NCBI GenBank assembly: GCA_003427395.1
Contig: BFEA01000234.1
Coordinates: 1,578,257-1,624,224, forward strand
Length of the DNA: 45,968 bases
From: Chara braunii
Lineage: Eukaryota; Streptophyta; Charophyceae; Charales; Characeae
Direction: 5' to 3'
The notes beneath the pieces are model-generated. The model searched no databases. It was not told the origin of the DNA and saw only the letters and a list, made by a program, of their open reading frames with translations. Positions 27,665 to 38,499 of the stretch are shown in pieces. The position numbers were made by a program, and so were the translations under genes. Position 1 is the first letter of the stretch. The number at the start of each line of letters is the position of its first letter.

Positions 27665-28190
27665 ACGAAAAAAATTCCTAGAATTAAATAATCATTCTAT
27701 AGTAAAATTATAATCTAAATTTCAAATTTTTATTCCATCTTTAAAAATGTCATTCCGATTTTAAAATTTTTCATCTTACTTGCAAACTTTCATTCCAAGA
27801 ATCGGGTATCTCTTCTTATTTGGACTACATGCTAGAGATGAAATGAAAGTGTGGATGAGTTCATGAAATATTTTAATTGGACTTTCATTCTAAGTAAGGA
27901 TTTTCAGTCATAAATAGGTTAATTCAATCTAAATTAGAAGATATTTGTTGTAGTAGAATGAAAATTTAATTAAAACATTTTATAAACTCGTCCAGACTTT
28001 CTTTCCATCTTGAAAAAATAAATGTAATTGGAATGGAAAGCTCATATTTAGACGGGAATTTATCAAATAAAACTGAAAATTTTAGAATTTGACGAACATT
28101 GGAATGATAATTTATAAATATGAAAAAAAAATTCTTTTTGGAATGTTTTTTCAACTTTCATTTCTCGTGGGAATTTTTCAGTTGAAGTAT
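27665..28190. mobile_element. Foldback/MITE-like element, copy 1
   Basis: This repeats, as a direct copy, at 29810-30334 with scattered differences. Ends are weak terminal inverted repeats (CAAC-GAAAAA-ATTCC at the left; reverse complement CAACTGAAAAATTCCC at the right). Internally, GTGGATGAGTTCATGAAATA pairs with the reverse complement around 27970-28000. ATTCCA/TTCATTC words recur throughout. No coding capacity. Confidence 0.7.
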
Positions 28191-28244
28191 ACCTTAAAGG
28201 GTACACACAAGTTAGTATCCATGTGAGTATGCCATGCGAGAGTG

Positions 28245-28439
28245 CCCCGTTGGTTGCAAGTGTCAGTTCCCCATGGAAAGTGTTCTGCCTCGATAGAAAG
28301 ACACTAAAACTAACTTAGAAAAAAAAAATTTTAAAAAAATGATACTATCGATGATTCTGGGCAGATGCATTTCTGAAGGCATTGTTGTTAGCACACTTCG
28401 TTCGTGCCTTTCTCTAAAATCCTTCCCTTAAACTTTGCA

Positions 28440-28440
<1 letters not shown>
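28245..28440. repeat. Dispersed hairpin family, copy 4
   Basis: GTGTCAGTTCCCCATGGAAA precedes AGTGTTCT (28279-28286), and AGAAAGACACT follows; AGTGT/ACACT is the core stem. GGGCAGATGCATTTCTGAAG follows, as in the 25.7 kb copies. Confidence 0.6.
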
Positions 28441-28471
<31 letters not shown>

Positions 28472-28579
28472 CCCCTCCAATCGGGCCCACAAGGCCTAAA
28501 TACTTTGCTCTTGCTAATCCTCACCCGAACCCTCGAACTTTGCGGTTGACTACATTTCTCGAATAGGACTACAACTTGG

Positions 28580-29470
28580 AAAAATAGTGGTGGTTTAACC
28601 ACTTGTACCTACCAGTTGTTGTGGCCGTTAATGCGGTAGTCGAATCGATTTGCCTTTCGGGTCCATATTCATTTGACCTAGGTGGGGAAGAAAAATGTTG
28701 TAAGTATTGGTGGTTTAAGCTCAGGTTGTTGTACAGGTGGGACAGTAGACAGCTGACAATGACCCATAGTAATTGTGCACTCAGTTCTCAACATGAGATT
28801 TTCAGATCCCCCGGCGAGAAGCGATGTACACTACGATCCATAACTAAATCTCGACAAGTGGAACATGACCCTGAGTCTATCTGACCATAAAACGAGGGTG
28901 GCAGACTCGATAAATTAAAATACCCCCATGTGGGTACAACTATGTGAATATGCTCATATAAATATGCCTTGAACGGTACACATAAGTTAATATGCCCTGA
29001 ATAGTACACCCGTGTAATATGCCCTAAATGATACACACATGTTAGTATGTCATGAATGGTATACCAATGTAACTATTGATTGACAAACCTTTCTGTTGTA
29101 TACGGATAAGCTTCAAAAATAACGCCTTTACGGTAGTTTCACAACAATAATCATGGTGTGGCCTAAGTGTTTTCGCAATAATACATCTTTCGTTGCAGCT
29201 TTATAGGTCCTAGCAGTGTCGCAGCAAAATTATATAGGTCTCACTTTCGTTGCAAAAATACGTCTTTCCAACCCCAATCTTTCCTCTCAGAAACTTCTAC
29301 AACTCGCTATTTCTGCAAGCATCCCTTTTATTATTATTATTATTTTAAAAGGCTAATTTTTTTATGCCCATTGTTGAATTTTTTCCAATCCTAATTCAAC
29401 CAGACAAATCAACTAGCTCTAAATTGTTGAAGGTTGGTCAGATCAATGACAATACCAACAGAGTATTTGT
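28580..29470 (+). repeat. Partial copy of the 1.6-kb unit
   Basis: This matches the 3' half of the units at 32.3-35.56 kb. It begins near CCACTTGTACCTACCAGTTG (28599), passes AGTATTGGTGGTTTAAGC, the 27-28 bp minisatellite (about 28915-29075) and GCAAAAATACGTCTTTCC, and ends at GAAGGTTGGTCAGATCAA (about 29430). The tRNA-like head is not included. Confidence 0.75.
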
Positions 29471-29809
29471 GAAAACCAAACAAACGTAGAAAACCAAACA
29501 ATCTTTATAGACCGGAGAAAACCAAAATTTTTTCACTCATTTTCACTCCGCTGGTGATACTCTTACACGTTGTATGCCGCACCTAGTGCTGAAAAACATA
29601 CCAAATCAAGGCTCCTATTAGAAGAAGGTGATTAGTGAGACGGAAGATTGTCCACAGAGCCTCATTTTTATCACATACAAAAGCAGGTTAACAAGTGATC
29701 CCAAAAGCCGCTTGTAGTCGAGAAATGAATGATTTGCTCTGCTGAAACCGCGTAAATAGGACAATTCATTCCACAATACTAGATACCACTTACAAACGTA
29801 GAGGAAACA

Positions 29810-30334
29810 ACAGAAAAATTTCCCAGAATTAAATAATCATTCTATAGTAAAATTACATTCTAAATTTTAAATTTTCATTCCATCTTGAAAAATGTCATTC
29901 CAATTTGAAAATTTCCCGTCTTGCTTGAAAAATTTCCTTCCAAGAATGGGGTATCCCTTCTTATTTGAACTGGATGTTAGAGATGGAATTAAAGTCTAGA
30001 TAAGTTCATGAAATATTTTAACTGGACTGTTATTCTAAGTAAGGATTTTCAGTCATAAATAGGTTAATCCAATCTAAACTAAAAGATATTTGTTTGAGTA
30101 GAATGAAAGTTTAATTAAAGCAGTTCATAAACTCATCTAGACTTTCATTCCATCTTTTACAAATAGATGTAGTTGGAAGGGAAAACTTATATTTAGACGG
30201 AAACTTATCAAATAAAACTGGAAATTTTGGAATTTGTTGAATATTGGAATGATCATTTATAAATATGAATGATTTTTTTTTTATGGAATGTTTTTTCAAC
30301 TTTCATTTCTCGTGGGAATTTTTTTGTTGAAGTT
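29810..30334. mobile_element. Foldback/MITE-like element, copy 2
   Basis: A direct copy of 27665-28190 over its full length (TTCCCAGAATTAAATAATC to CTCGTGGGAATTTTT). The left end reads ACAACAGAAAAATTTCCCA, and the right end in reverse complement reads CTTCAACAAAAAAATTCCCA. The pair is separated by 1.6 kb. Confidence 0.7.
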
Positions 30335-30508
30335 AAGAAAACCCAAGCAGGATAACGATCACTCCAAAATGTATTGCGTCGTACGAAAGCAGGACGTCTT
30401 GGCATATGCACCTTTGGAGTCCTTTCATTAAAGAAGCAGAAAACAGATGCAGTTTAGGCATCCCGAATTCCGTTTGTAGTTCTATAAAGCAAGCGGCAAA
30501 GACACACT

Positions 30509-31022
30509 AGAAAAAAAGAAAACAAAGAAGCACTCCGAAAATGTGCGCCCTTGTACCGAAGCCAGACATCTTGACATTTGCGTATTTATAGTCCTATAAA
30601 TTGGAAAGCAAAAAACCATGTTAGCTTCGGAATTCTCCATTCGGTTTATAGTTCTATAAACCGTGATGCACAAACATGTGAGAAAAAAGAAAACAAAGAA
30701 GCACTCCGAAAATGTGCGTCGTTGTACCGAAGCCAGACATCTTAACATTTGCGTATTTATAGTCTTATAAATTGAAAAACAAAAAAACATGTCAGTTTTA
30801 GAATTGTCCATTCCGTTTATAGTTCTATAAACCGTGACGCACAAACATGCGAGAAAAAAAAAAACAAAGAAGCACTCCGAAAATGTGTGCCCTTGTACCG
30901 AAGTCAGACATCCTGATATTTGCGTATTTATAGTCCTATAAATTGGAACGCAAAAAATCATCTCAGCTTCGGAATTCTTCATTCCGTTTATAGTTCTATA
31001 AATTGTGATGCACAAAGACGAG
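30509..31022. repeat. 171-bp tandem array, three full units
   Basis: Units start at 30509, 30681 and 30852 (AGAAAAAA-GAAAACAAAGAAGC) and end at 31022. Each unit holds two palindromes: TTTATAGTCCTATAAA (or a near variant) and a TTTATAGTTCTATAAA core with extended stem, e.g. CGGTTTATAG/CTATAAACCG at 30642-30663. Because 171 is a multiple of three, the minus strand stays open for 192 codons (31060-30482) with 57-residue repeats containing YRTIN. I regard that frame as a consequence of the repeat, although its openness through three diverged units is noted. Confidence 0.9.
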
Positions 31023-31423
31023 AGAAAAAGGCGAATGGTGACACCATTTCTAACCCGCAAGTACGAGCCAAAAAGTAATAGAAATTGCTACTCTGAAACC
31101 GAGGTCTTAGAAACGCTTAAGTGACAGATCTTTGGAAAATGACCTGAATCACTTTGAAATAAATCTCCACAATTGTTGCTTCTTTAAAAAGAGTGTCTCG
31201 CCAATGTTTCTGTGCTGAGCGGAGGGCACACGCGGGAAGCTCGTGAACGGCTGCGAAACCCGAATTCGTGAAAACCTGACAAAACCACAAAACCTAACAT
31301 TTTATTTTTGACACATAAAAGAGAACGCTTTTTACTGTTTCGCAAGAAAAGAGGCAAAAAAACAGGCAAAAAGTCTTGCGATTCTCAAAATGTGCAAGAA
31401 AATTCTTTCCAGCAAAGAACATG

Positions 31424-32066
31424 TTATAGGACTATAAGTCGTTCTTAGTAGATTGACAAAAAACATAGCTCAAACAAGACAATCTTTAACGACTACAAGG
31501 CGAACCCGAAAGATGTTAAAAAAAACAGTTTCAGTGAATACTCATTTATAGAACTATAAGTCGTTTTCAGCAGTTTGGTAAAACCTTGATTCTGCGAAAT
31601 CGATTTTATAGAACTATAAATTAATATTTTATTTTTAAGCTAACTGTAAAACCTTGTCAAAAAATATATGTTATGTAAAAGAAGAATTAAAACAACTTTT
31701 GCCAGGGAGACATCTTCAAATTCCTAGCCAACGATGATTTAAAATTAAAAAATAAAAAAATGCTTAAAAACACCAGATTCTGCAAAATCGAGTTTATAGA
31801 ACTATGAATTAATATAACTCCATTTTTAAGTTAACTGTAAAATCCTTGTCAAAAAATATATGTTGTGTAAAGAGGAATTAAAACAACTTTTGTCTGGGGG
31901 CATCTTCAAATTCCTAGCCAACGATGATTTAAAATTAACAAATGAAATTCGTCCACGTATGAGAGAACATATTCAAACGAATGTATTCGTGAATAGGAGA
32001 GTATGTGTGCATGTTTGGGAAACCCCCGAATAGGTTCGTCGTGCTATATACATTATAGAACTATAA
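31424..32066. repeat. Dispersed TTATAG(N2)CTATAA palindromes
   Basis: Copies at 31424-31437 (centre GA), 31546-31559 (AA), 31605-31620 (AA, extended), 31793-31808 (AA, one mismatch) and 32053-32066 (AA). Flanks differ. The same palindrome family is part of the 171-bp array upstream. Confidence 0.7.
31588..31938. repeat. 188-bp tandem pair carrying the ATGTTATG motif
   Basis: Unit 1 begins GATTCTGCGAAATCGA at 31588 and unit 2 begins GATTCTGCAAAATCGA at 31776. Both contain a TTTATAGAACTAT palindrome, then CTTGTCAAAAAATATATGTT and AACAACTTTTG, and end CCTAGCCAACGATGATTTAA. The motif is shared with 6.69, 23.70 and 23.95 kb. Confidence 0.85.
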
Positions 32067-32099
32067 ATATGATTTTTTTAGTTAAACAAAATATTGTGA

Positions 32100-32300
32100 T
32101 ATTTCAGTTCCTGAATTAACGGTGCTTTGCAAGGTACTGATTTTTTGTAAAAAAACTTGTTTCTCTCCTCATCACTTCTAGTGGTTCTGAAAAAGTAGTT
32201 TTCTATTCCTTTTTTGCGGTTAATTTAATTCACATAAAATTTTGTACATGTAGGAGACCTGAAAAAAGTATTATTTTCGTGCAAACCTAACAATTTATTT
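32100..32300. other. AT-rich spacer, nothing recognised
   Basis: No repeat or gene seen between the palindrome cluster and the first full 1.6-kb unit. Confidence 0.4.
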
Positions 32301-32309
32301 TGTTATGTT

Positions 32310-33940
32310 TTCACGAATTCTATGTTTACCATGAAGTCATCACCCTTTAATTTTTTTACGATATTCCAAAAATGAAAAATGAAAAAATCCCTATGTGGCA
32401 AAACCTTTGTAAATGGTCGTAACCTCGTTGGTCGGCGTCTGTGTTGTACAGGTTCCTGTGTTATAAAACACAAGAAGTGGGATTGAGTCCTCGTTACCTT
32501 GTTCGAATGTTTTGTCACTCACAAAAATATATCGCACTAGGAATCTGCGATATTGTACTCTGACACACTCACATCCCCGAGAGGGTACCCCACAAAGGCA
32601 AGATTACAAGATTGTGTTGATGTTCTGTGAGGGGTCCCCCCCGTCGAGCGTCCTGCTGGTTGTGCTTACGACATACATAATTTTTTGGAAGGGGGTCGTT
32701 GAGCGAGTTGTTACAAGTGGCAGTCTCCCGGCTAGGAATGTCTCCGCTCTACCCTTTGACAATGTGTGTCGTGGGAGTATGATTAATGGGTTGGTTGCCA
32801 CGGTCGGGTATGCCTATACCTCATCATGTCTAACCTTCCTTAAAAAAAAAACTTTGTATTCATTCGGGGGTAAAACGTGTGGCAAGCCTCGAAAGAACTT
32901 TACATGTCATCTTTGCACCCTGGCTGAGTGAGTAACGCCCTCCGTGCAAAAACTATGAGAAAATGGGTTTTTTTTTTCCTTCTTTGAACCACTTGTACCT
33001 ACCGGTTGTTGCGACTGTTAGCGCGGTAGTCTAATTGATCTGCCTCTTGGGTCCATAATCATTCGACTCGGTCGCGTACAAAAAATGCAGTAGGTATTGG
33101 TGGTTCAATCCGAGGTTGTTGCAGAGGTTGGATAGTAGACAGATGGCAAACGCCCATAGTAATCTTCTACTTTGTTCTCCATATGACATTTTCAGATCCC
33201 ATAGCAAAACGTTATGTATACTAGGAACCACAATTAAATCTCGACAACTCAAATAGTGCCTCGAGTTTGTCTAACCATAGTCGTAGCAAAAGGTGCAAAT
33301 ATCAGAGCTAAGGGCTCGTATCGCTTCAGGTATACATCCCACTTACGACTTGTAATAATTCCAAAACAAGGGTGGTAAACCCGACATCTTAGAGTGCCCT
33401 CGTGTTGGTACACCTATATGAGTATGCCCATGTAAGTATACGGTAACCCTGAATCGTATACGCAAGTGAGTATGCCCTAAATGGTACACCCATGTGAGTC
33501 CGCCCTTAAATGTACACAAATGTTTGTATGCCCTGAATGGTATACCAATGTAACTGTTGATTGAGAAACTTTTATTTTTATTAGGGTAAGTTTCATAAAT
33601 AGCGCTTTTATGGTAGTTTGATAACAATAATCATGGTGAAACCCATGTTTTGTTGCAAAAATACATCTTTCGTTGCAGCGTTTTAGGTCCTCGTAGTTTC
33701 ACAACAAAATTATATAAGGGCGCGGTCCCACTTTCGTTGCAAAAATACATATTTCCGACGACAATATTTCTGCTAGGAAACTTCGAAAACGTGTTATTTC
33801 TACGAGTACCCCTTTTTATTATTATTATTATTATTTTAAAAGTTTACTTTTTTTACGCTGAAAAATAAAATATTTTCAGTCCCAATGCAACTAAACAAAT
33901 CAAATTGCTCTGAATTGCGAAAGGTTGGTCAGATCAACGA
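32310..33940 (+). repeat. 1.6-kb unit, copy 1
   Basis: Order within the unit: AT-rich start, type-II-tRNA-like sequence (32415-32490), a GAGGGTACCCCAC block, an A-tract, CCACTTGTACCTACCGGTTG (about 32990), GTATTGGTGGTTCAA, the 27-28 bp minisatellite (33400-33560), GTTGCAAAAATACATCTTTC twice, a TTA tract, and GAAAGGTTGGTCAGATCAAC (33918-33937). The same order is found in copy 2. Short frames inside do not correspond between copies. Confidence 0.9.
32415..32490 (+). repeat. tRNA-like (type II) sequence, copy 1
   Basis: A D-arm-like GGTCGTAACCTCGTTGG, a long variable-arm hairpin (GTGTT/AACAC) and a T-arm-like GGGATTGAGTCC stand in tRNA order over about 76 nt. An acceptor stem is not formed, so this is a tRNA-derived or tRNA-mimicking segment and not a functional tRNA gene. 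Confidence 0.5.
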
Positions 33941-35560
33941 CAATACTTTGAGGTCATCGCCCTTCAATTATTTTACCCCCTCCAAAAAAGGAATACGAAA
34001 AAATCCCTCTGTAACAAAACCTTTGTGAATGGTCGTAGCCCAGTCGGTCAGGCGCCTGTGTTCTATAGGCTCCTGTGTCACAAGACACATGGAGCGGGAT
34101 TCAGTCCTAATTGGCTTAGTCGAGTGTGTTGTCACTCATAAAAATATATTGTGCTAGGAATCCGCAATATTGGATTCCAACACATTCACATCCCTGGCCA
34201 GATACCCCACGAGGGCACAATTGCAAGGTTATTTAAATGTTTTGTGCGGGGTTCCGCCCGTCGAGGGTCTTGCTGCATGTGCTTACAACATACACAATTT
34301 TTAGGGGGGGGGCACCGAGGGAGCGGGTACCGGTGGGAGTCTCCCGGATCAGAATGCCCCCGCTCTGTCTTGTGTGTGTCATCCGAGTATGATTAAAGCA
34401 TTGTCCGCCATAGTCGGTCCTACTTATACCTTAACCTGCATATTAACCTTTATTAAAAAAAAAAAAAATCATTAATTCGAGGGTAAAACGTGCGGCATAC
34501 CCCAAAATAATTTTTTCTGACATTTTTGCACCCTGGCTAGGTGAGTAACGCCCGTGGTGCAAAAGTAGTGGGAAAGTGTTTTTTTTTTTTCTTTCTTAAC
34601 CACTTGTACCTACCGGTTGTTGCGGCCATTAGCATAGTAGTTGAATCGATCTGCCCCTCGAGTCCATATTCATTTGACCCAGATGGGTAAAAGAAAAGCA
34701 GTAGGTATTAGTGGTTTAAGCCCAGGTTGTTGCAGAGGTAGGATAATAGACAATTGATAGTTACCGATAGTAACCGCCCACTCGGTTCTCGAGATGAGAT
34801 TTTCAGATCCCATGGCACAAAGCAATGTATACTAGGAACCATAGCTAAATCTCGACAAGTGAAACATGGTCCTGAGTCAGTCTGACTATAATCATAGCAA
34901 AATGTGCGAATGACAGAGTTAGGGGCTCGTATCGTTTCAGGTGTACAATCCACGTACGACTCATAATAATTTCAAAAGGAAGGAGACAAATTCGACAAAT
35001 TAAAAAGTGTCATCGTGTGGGTATACCTATATGAGTATGCCCATATAAATATACCATAAATCGTATACGCAAATTGAAGTGAGTATGCCTTGAATGGTAC
35101 ACCCATGCGAGTTTGCCCTGAGTGGTAAACACATGTTAGTATGCCCTAAATGGCAGACCAATGTAACAATTGATTGGGAAACCTTTATGTTTTATTAGGG
35201 TAAGTTTCAAAAATAGCGCCTTCATGCTAGTTTCACAAGAATAATCATGGTGGGGCCCGAGTTTTCTTGCAAGAATACATCTTTCGTTGCATTTTTTTAA
35301 GTCCCGGTAGTTGCACAACAAAATTATATAGGGGCGTGGTCATACTTTCGTTGCAAAAATACGTTTTTCTGACGCCAACATTTCCGCTATGAAACTTCGA
35401 AAACGTGCTATTTTTGGAAGTACCCCTTTTATTTTTATTATTATTATTTTAAAAGGTTATTTTTTTATGCCCACAATTGAAATTTTTCCACTCCTAATGC
35501 AACTAGACAAATCAAATTGCTATGAATCGTCGAAGGTTGGTCAGATCAACGACGATACCA
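33941..35560 (+). repeat. 1.6-kb unit, copy 2
   Basis: This follows copy 1 directly and has the same internal order: tRNA-like sequence at 34031-34107, CCACTTGTACCTACCGGTTG at about 34600, minisatellite at about 35010-35165, and GTCGAAGGTTGGTCAGATCA at about 35529-35548. Divergence from copy 1 is moderate and evenly spread. Confidence 0.9.
34031..34107 (+). repeat. tRNA-like (type II) sequence, copy 2 (best preserved)
   Basis: GGTCGTAGCCCAGTCGGTCA resembles the A box and D arm of tRNAs. GCCTGT...ATAGGC could form an anticodon arm. CTCC and TGTGTC pair with GACACA and GGAG as a long variable arm, as in Leu/Ser tRNAs. GCGGGATTCAGTCCT resembles the B box. The 5' and 3' ends do not pair as an acceptor stem. 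It is best explained as the head of a SINE. Confidence 0.55.
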
Positions 35561-36240
35561 TGAAGTTATCGCCCTTTAATAACTTTCTCTGTGACAAAAC
35601 CTTTGTGATGGTCGTAGCCCAATTGGTTGTGCGCCTGTGTTCTACAGGTTCTTGTGTCGCGACTCGCAAGACATTGGGAGCGGGATTGAGTTCTGGTTGG
35701 CTTGGTTGAGTGCGTTGTCACTTTGAAAAATGTACCGCGCTAGGAATCCACAATATTGGACTCTTGCTCATTCACATCCTCGGCCGAGTACCCCACGGGC
35801 GCACGATTGAAAGGTTGTGAACATGTTCTATGGGGTTTCTGCCAGTCGAGCGTCCTGCTAATTGTGCTTACGACATACACATTTTTATGGGGGAGGGGGG
35901 GGGGTCATTGAGTGAGTGGGTACCGGTGGGAGTCTTCCGACTTGGAATGTCACCGCTCTGTCCTTTGTGTGCCATGATAGTGTGATTAAAACACTGGGCG
36001 TAACAATTGTGGGAAAGTTTTTTTTTTTTTTTTTTTTTTTCAGCACTTGTACCTATCGGTTTTTGTGGTCGTTAGCCCGATAGTCGAATCGATCTGCCCC
36101 TCGGGTCCCTATTCATTCGGTCCGGGCGGGTACAAAAAATGCGGTAGGTATTGGTGGTATACGCCCAAGTTGTTGCAAAGGTGAGATAGTAGACAAATGA
36201 TAATCACCCATAGTAACTCCCCATTCGGTTCTCTAGATGA
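35561..36240 (+). repeat. 1.6-kb unit, copy 3 (partial)
   Basis: This starts directly after copy 2, carries the third tRNA-like sequence (35610-35693), and passes GTACCCCACGGGCGCACG, a T-tract (36017-36040) and CACTTGTACCTATCGG (about 36045). It stops near 36240, where a GC-rich unrelated segment begins. Confidence 0.85.
35610..35693 (+). repeat. tRNA-like (type II) sequence, copy 3
   Basis: This has the same layout as the copies at 32415 and 34031: GGTCGTAGCCCAATTGG, a variable region with GTC/GAC pairing, and GCGGGATTGAG. The variable arm is longer than in the other copies. Confidence 0.5.
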
Positions 36241-36527
36241 ACCCCTCTGAAGACCCCACCTACCCTTCCTCTTATCTTTTTGCCATGGCGCACCCCCACC
36301 GCCTTCTCCTACCCCAGTGTTAACCACGCAGGACCATCACCCATCTCCATCTTGGCGGGGTGACTTGAGCAAACAACGGTTGCAGGCACTTGGTCTAAGC
36401 AGAGACCTCACCTCGTGCTCAGCCCCGGTTGCAGTAGACGTCGTGCAAGCCCGATTGCATGGGAACTTCGGGAGCTGGTATGAACATGCAGGGTGCACAT
36501 TGACTCCCATGTAGTGCAGTAGACATA
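36241..36527. other. GC-rich spacer before the right arm
   Basis: Contains CATGCAGGGTGCACATTGAC and short frames only. No recognised gene. Confidence 0.4.
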
Positions 36528-36738
36528 AACCACCAGTGGTTGGCCTAGCTATCGACCGCGGACCTTAACCGTTAACATGTTGCGACGTGCGCGTTTTCAG
36601 GTACCTGACCACAAAGGCTGGAGGCGCCCGCCAAAGCAAAAAAGAAAACGGTGAGCTGGCGCTCAGGTGAGACTTGGCACGCAGAACTTTTCGATTCTCA
36701 GCATCGATAGCTGGGCCAAGTACTGGTGGTTTCCCAAC
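36528..36738. repeat. Inverted repeat at the inner edge of the right arm
   Basis: The left stem at about 36530-36558 reads AAACCACCAGTGGTTGGCCT and then AGCTATCGA. The right stem at about 36703-36735 reads in reverse complement AAACCACCAGTACTTGGCCC and then AGCTATCGATG. Some 150 bp lie between. The right stem is also the last part aligned between the two giant arms. Confidence 0.7.
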
Positions 36739-38201
36739 CAACTTGCAGAAAGGCGTTGTCGAGCTCATCGGTCCAGCACCGCGCGTGGCAGTGCGGGACC
36801 CTCGAGGCCGCGTCACGCAGGAGTTGGACCAACCTCGACACGAACGCGCAAATGGAGCTTCCTTAGGCCGCTCCGGCCGAGTGCGCCAGCCATACCTCTC
36901 GCGAGCCCCTACGACAGGATAAAGCCTACGCGAGGCACAATTTACCTCCACCTTACGGGAGCTGTCACCTCCCGTAGGTGAGCGTATCCCCGCCGAGCTA
37001 CCAGTCCACAGTACGAAAGCTACTCGGTTGCAATCGCAGTGGTGGACCAGCCGAGGGCGTTTCTCGTTCACTGTAGCATAGGGGGTACGCGCGGTAATAC
37101 GCCTATCGAACCCGCACGCGAACCGACATCTTGGGGGGCTGAAGTCCCAAGCGTGGCTCGACGTCGGTCGACTAGGACGCATCCCACGCACCCCGCGCAC
37201 ACCACTTTACGAACACAAAAATAAAACGCACACACACACACACACACCGAACAACGCGACAACACTCCTAGTCCCTTCAGTAGCCGTCTCATAACTTCCC
37301 GATGCGGAAATCGGATGGGCGTCGCCCGCGAGACTTAGTATAAAACCGCGCGGACGCACGGCTAACTCATATCGACTCGCAATGCAAACGTATGCAAGCA
37401 GTCGCTATGATGGCGTACCGTATAGTACCCATACTCGTGCGTCCTCGTTAACCTCGAGGGTCGCGTTCGACACTCAAGTGTCGGCTGACACGCGCCTGGA
37501 GGGTTAATCTCTCGACGCTGAACAACCGCCATGCGCGGTTGAAGACCACACACCCTCTTCTGCACCTTATGCAGAGCGGGTGGTACACAGGTCCACATCT
37601 CTGGTGGTAGCCGTTTCTTGCGGACCTGGGGATAAGTCCTACCCCAGGCCTGGGCAAAAGTCAAGGGGTTTGACTTTGATGGTTGCCACGGGCTACAACG
37701 TCTAACCATAAAAATCTCCAACAAGCAAGGGGTAAAAAAGGAATCTCCCTTCCCCCTTAAGACATAATCAGGATAACCCTTATGCACAACCACAGTAGGC
37801 CTCTCAAACACTCAGGGCACTTATGAGTATGTAAAGATTAGTTATATAGGACGATCACTTCTCACGTTCACAGTGGGGCTCCTCTCAGCCATATATGTAT
37901 GTAATCGCAGGCAATCACATCCAGAGTCCGAACCACAACCGCACCTGCAATCACATCAAAGATTCAATCAAAAGTTCACGCACTACACGGGGTCAACTCA
38001 GCCATTCCTTGCACTCATACCCCTCGCTTTAGCCATTCAAGCCTCACTCATGCAACTCTTTAAATAAATACTCAGTACTTTTGTTGTACTGACCATTCAA
38101 TAAAGTTCGGGTGAAAACACAACGAAACAGTCCAATCACAAGGCTAAAGCCTTTAGGTTGAGTGGCAGGAGCGGATTGGAGTTGAATCGTAAACCGACGG
38201 G

Positions 38202-38233
38202 TCGGCAACCGACCTGTTATCAGTGATAACAGA
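38202..38233. repeat. Invariant 32-bp block with 19-bp hairpin palindrome (right arm)
   Basis: Identical in reverse complement to 17262-17293. The palindromic core is CTGTTATCA/TGATAACAG around one base. Confidence 0.8.
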
Positions 38234-38499
38234 AGATGATCCTTGTAGGATCAAGCTGAAACTAGTCCCAATCCTGAATCAAACGATCAAGAGGACCTGT
38301 AACACATGACAGGCCAACCCCCAAGCTGAAATCATAAGTGTATGGAGAATACAACTCCATAACGCATTCTCACTCAAATCCTCCTAGCTAACTATGCCTG
38401 AATCTACCTTTAAGCAGTGCCCAAAGCAAAGGCAGACCCCGACATAGTCTCCCCTATACAGGGTGGATCGCCAGAATCGCCACCTGTCAAAATATAATT

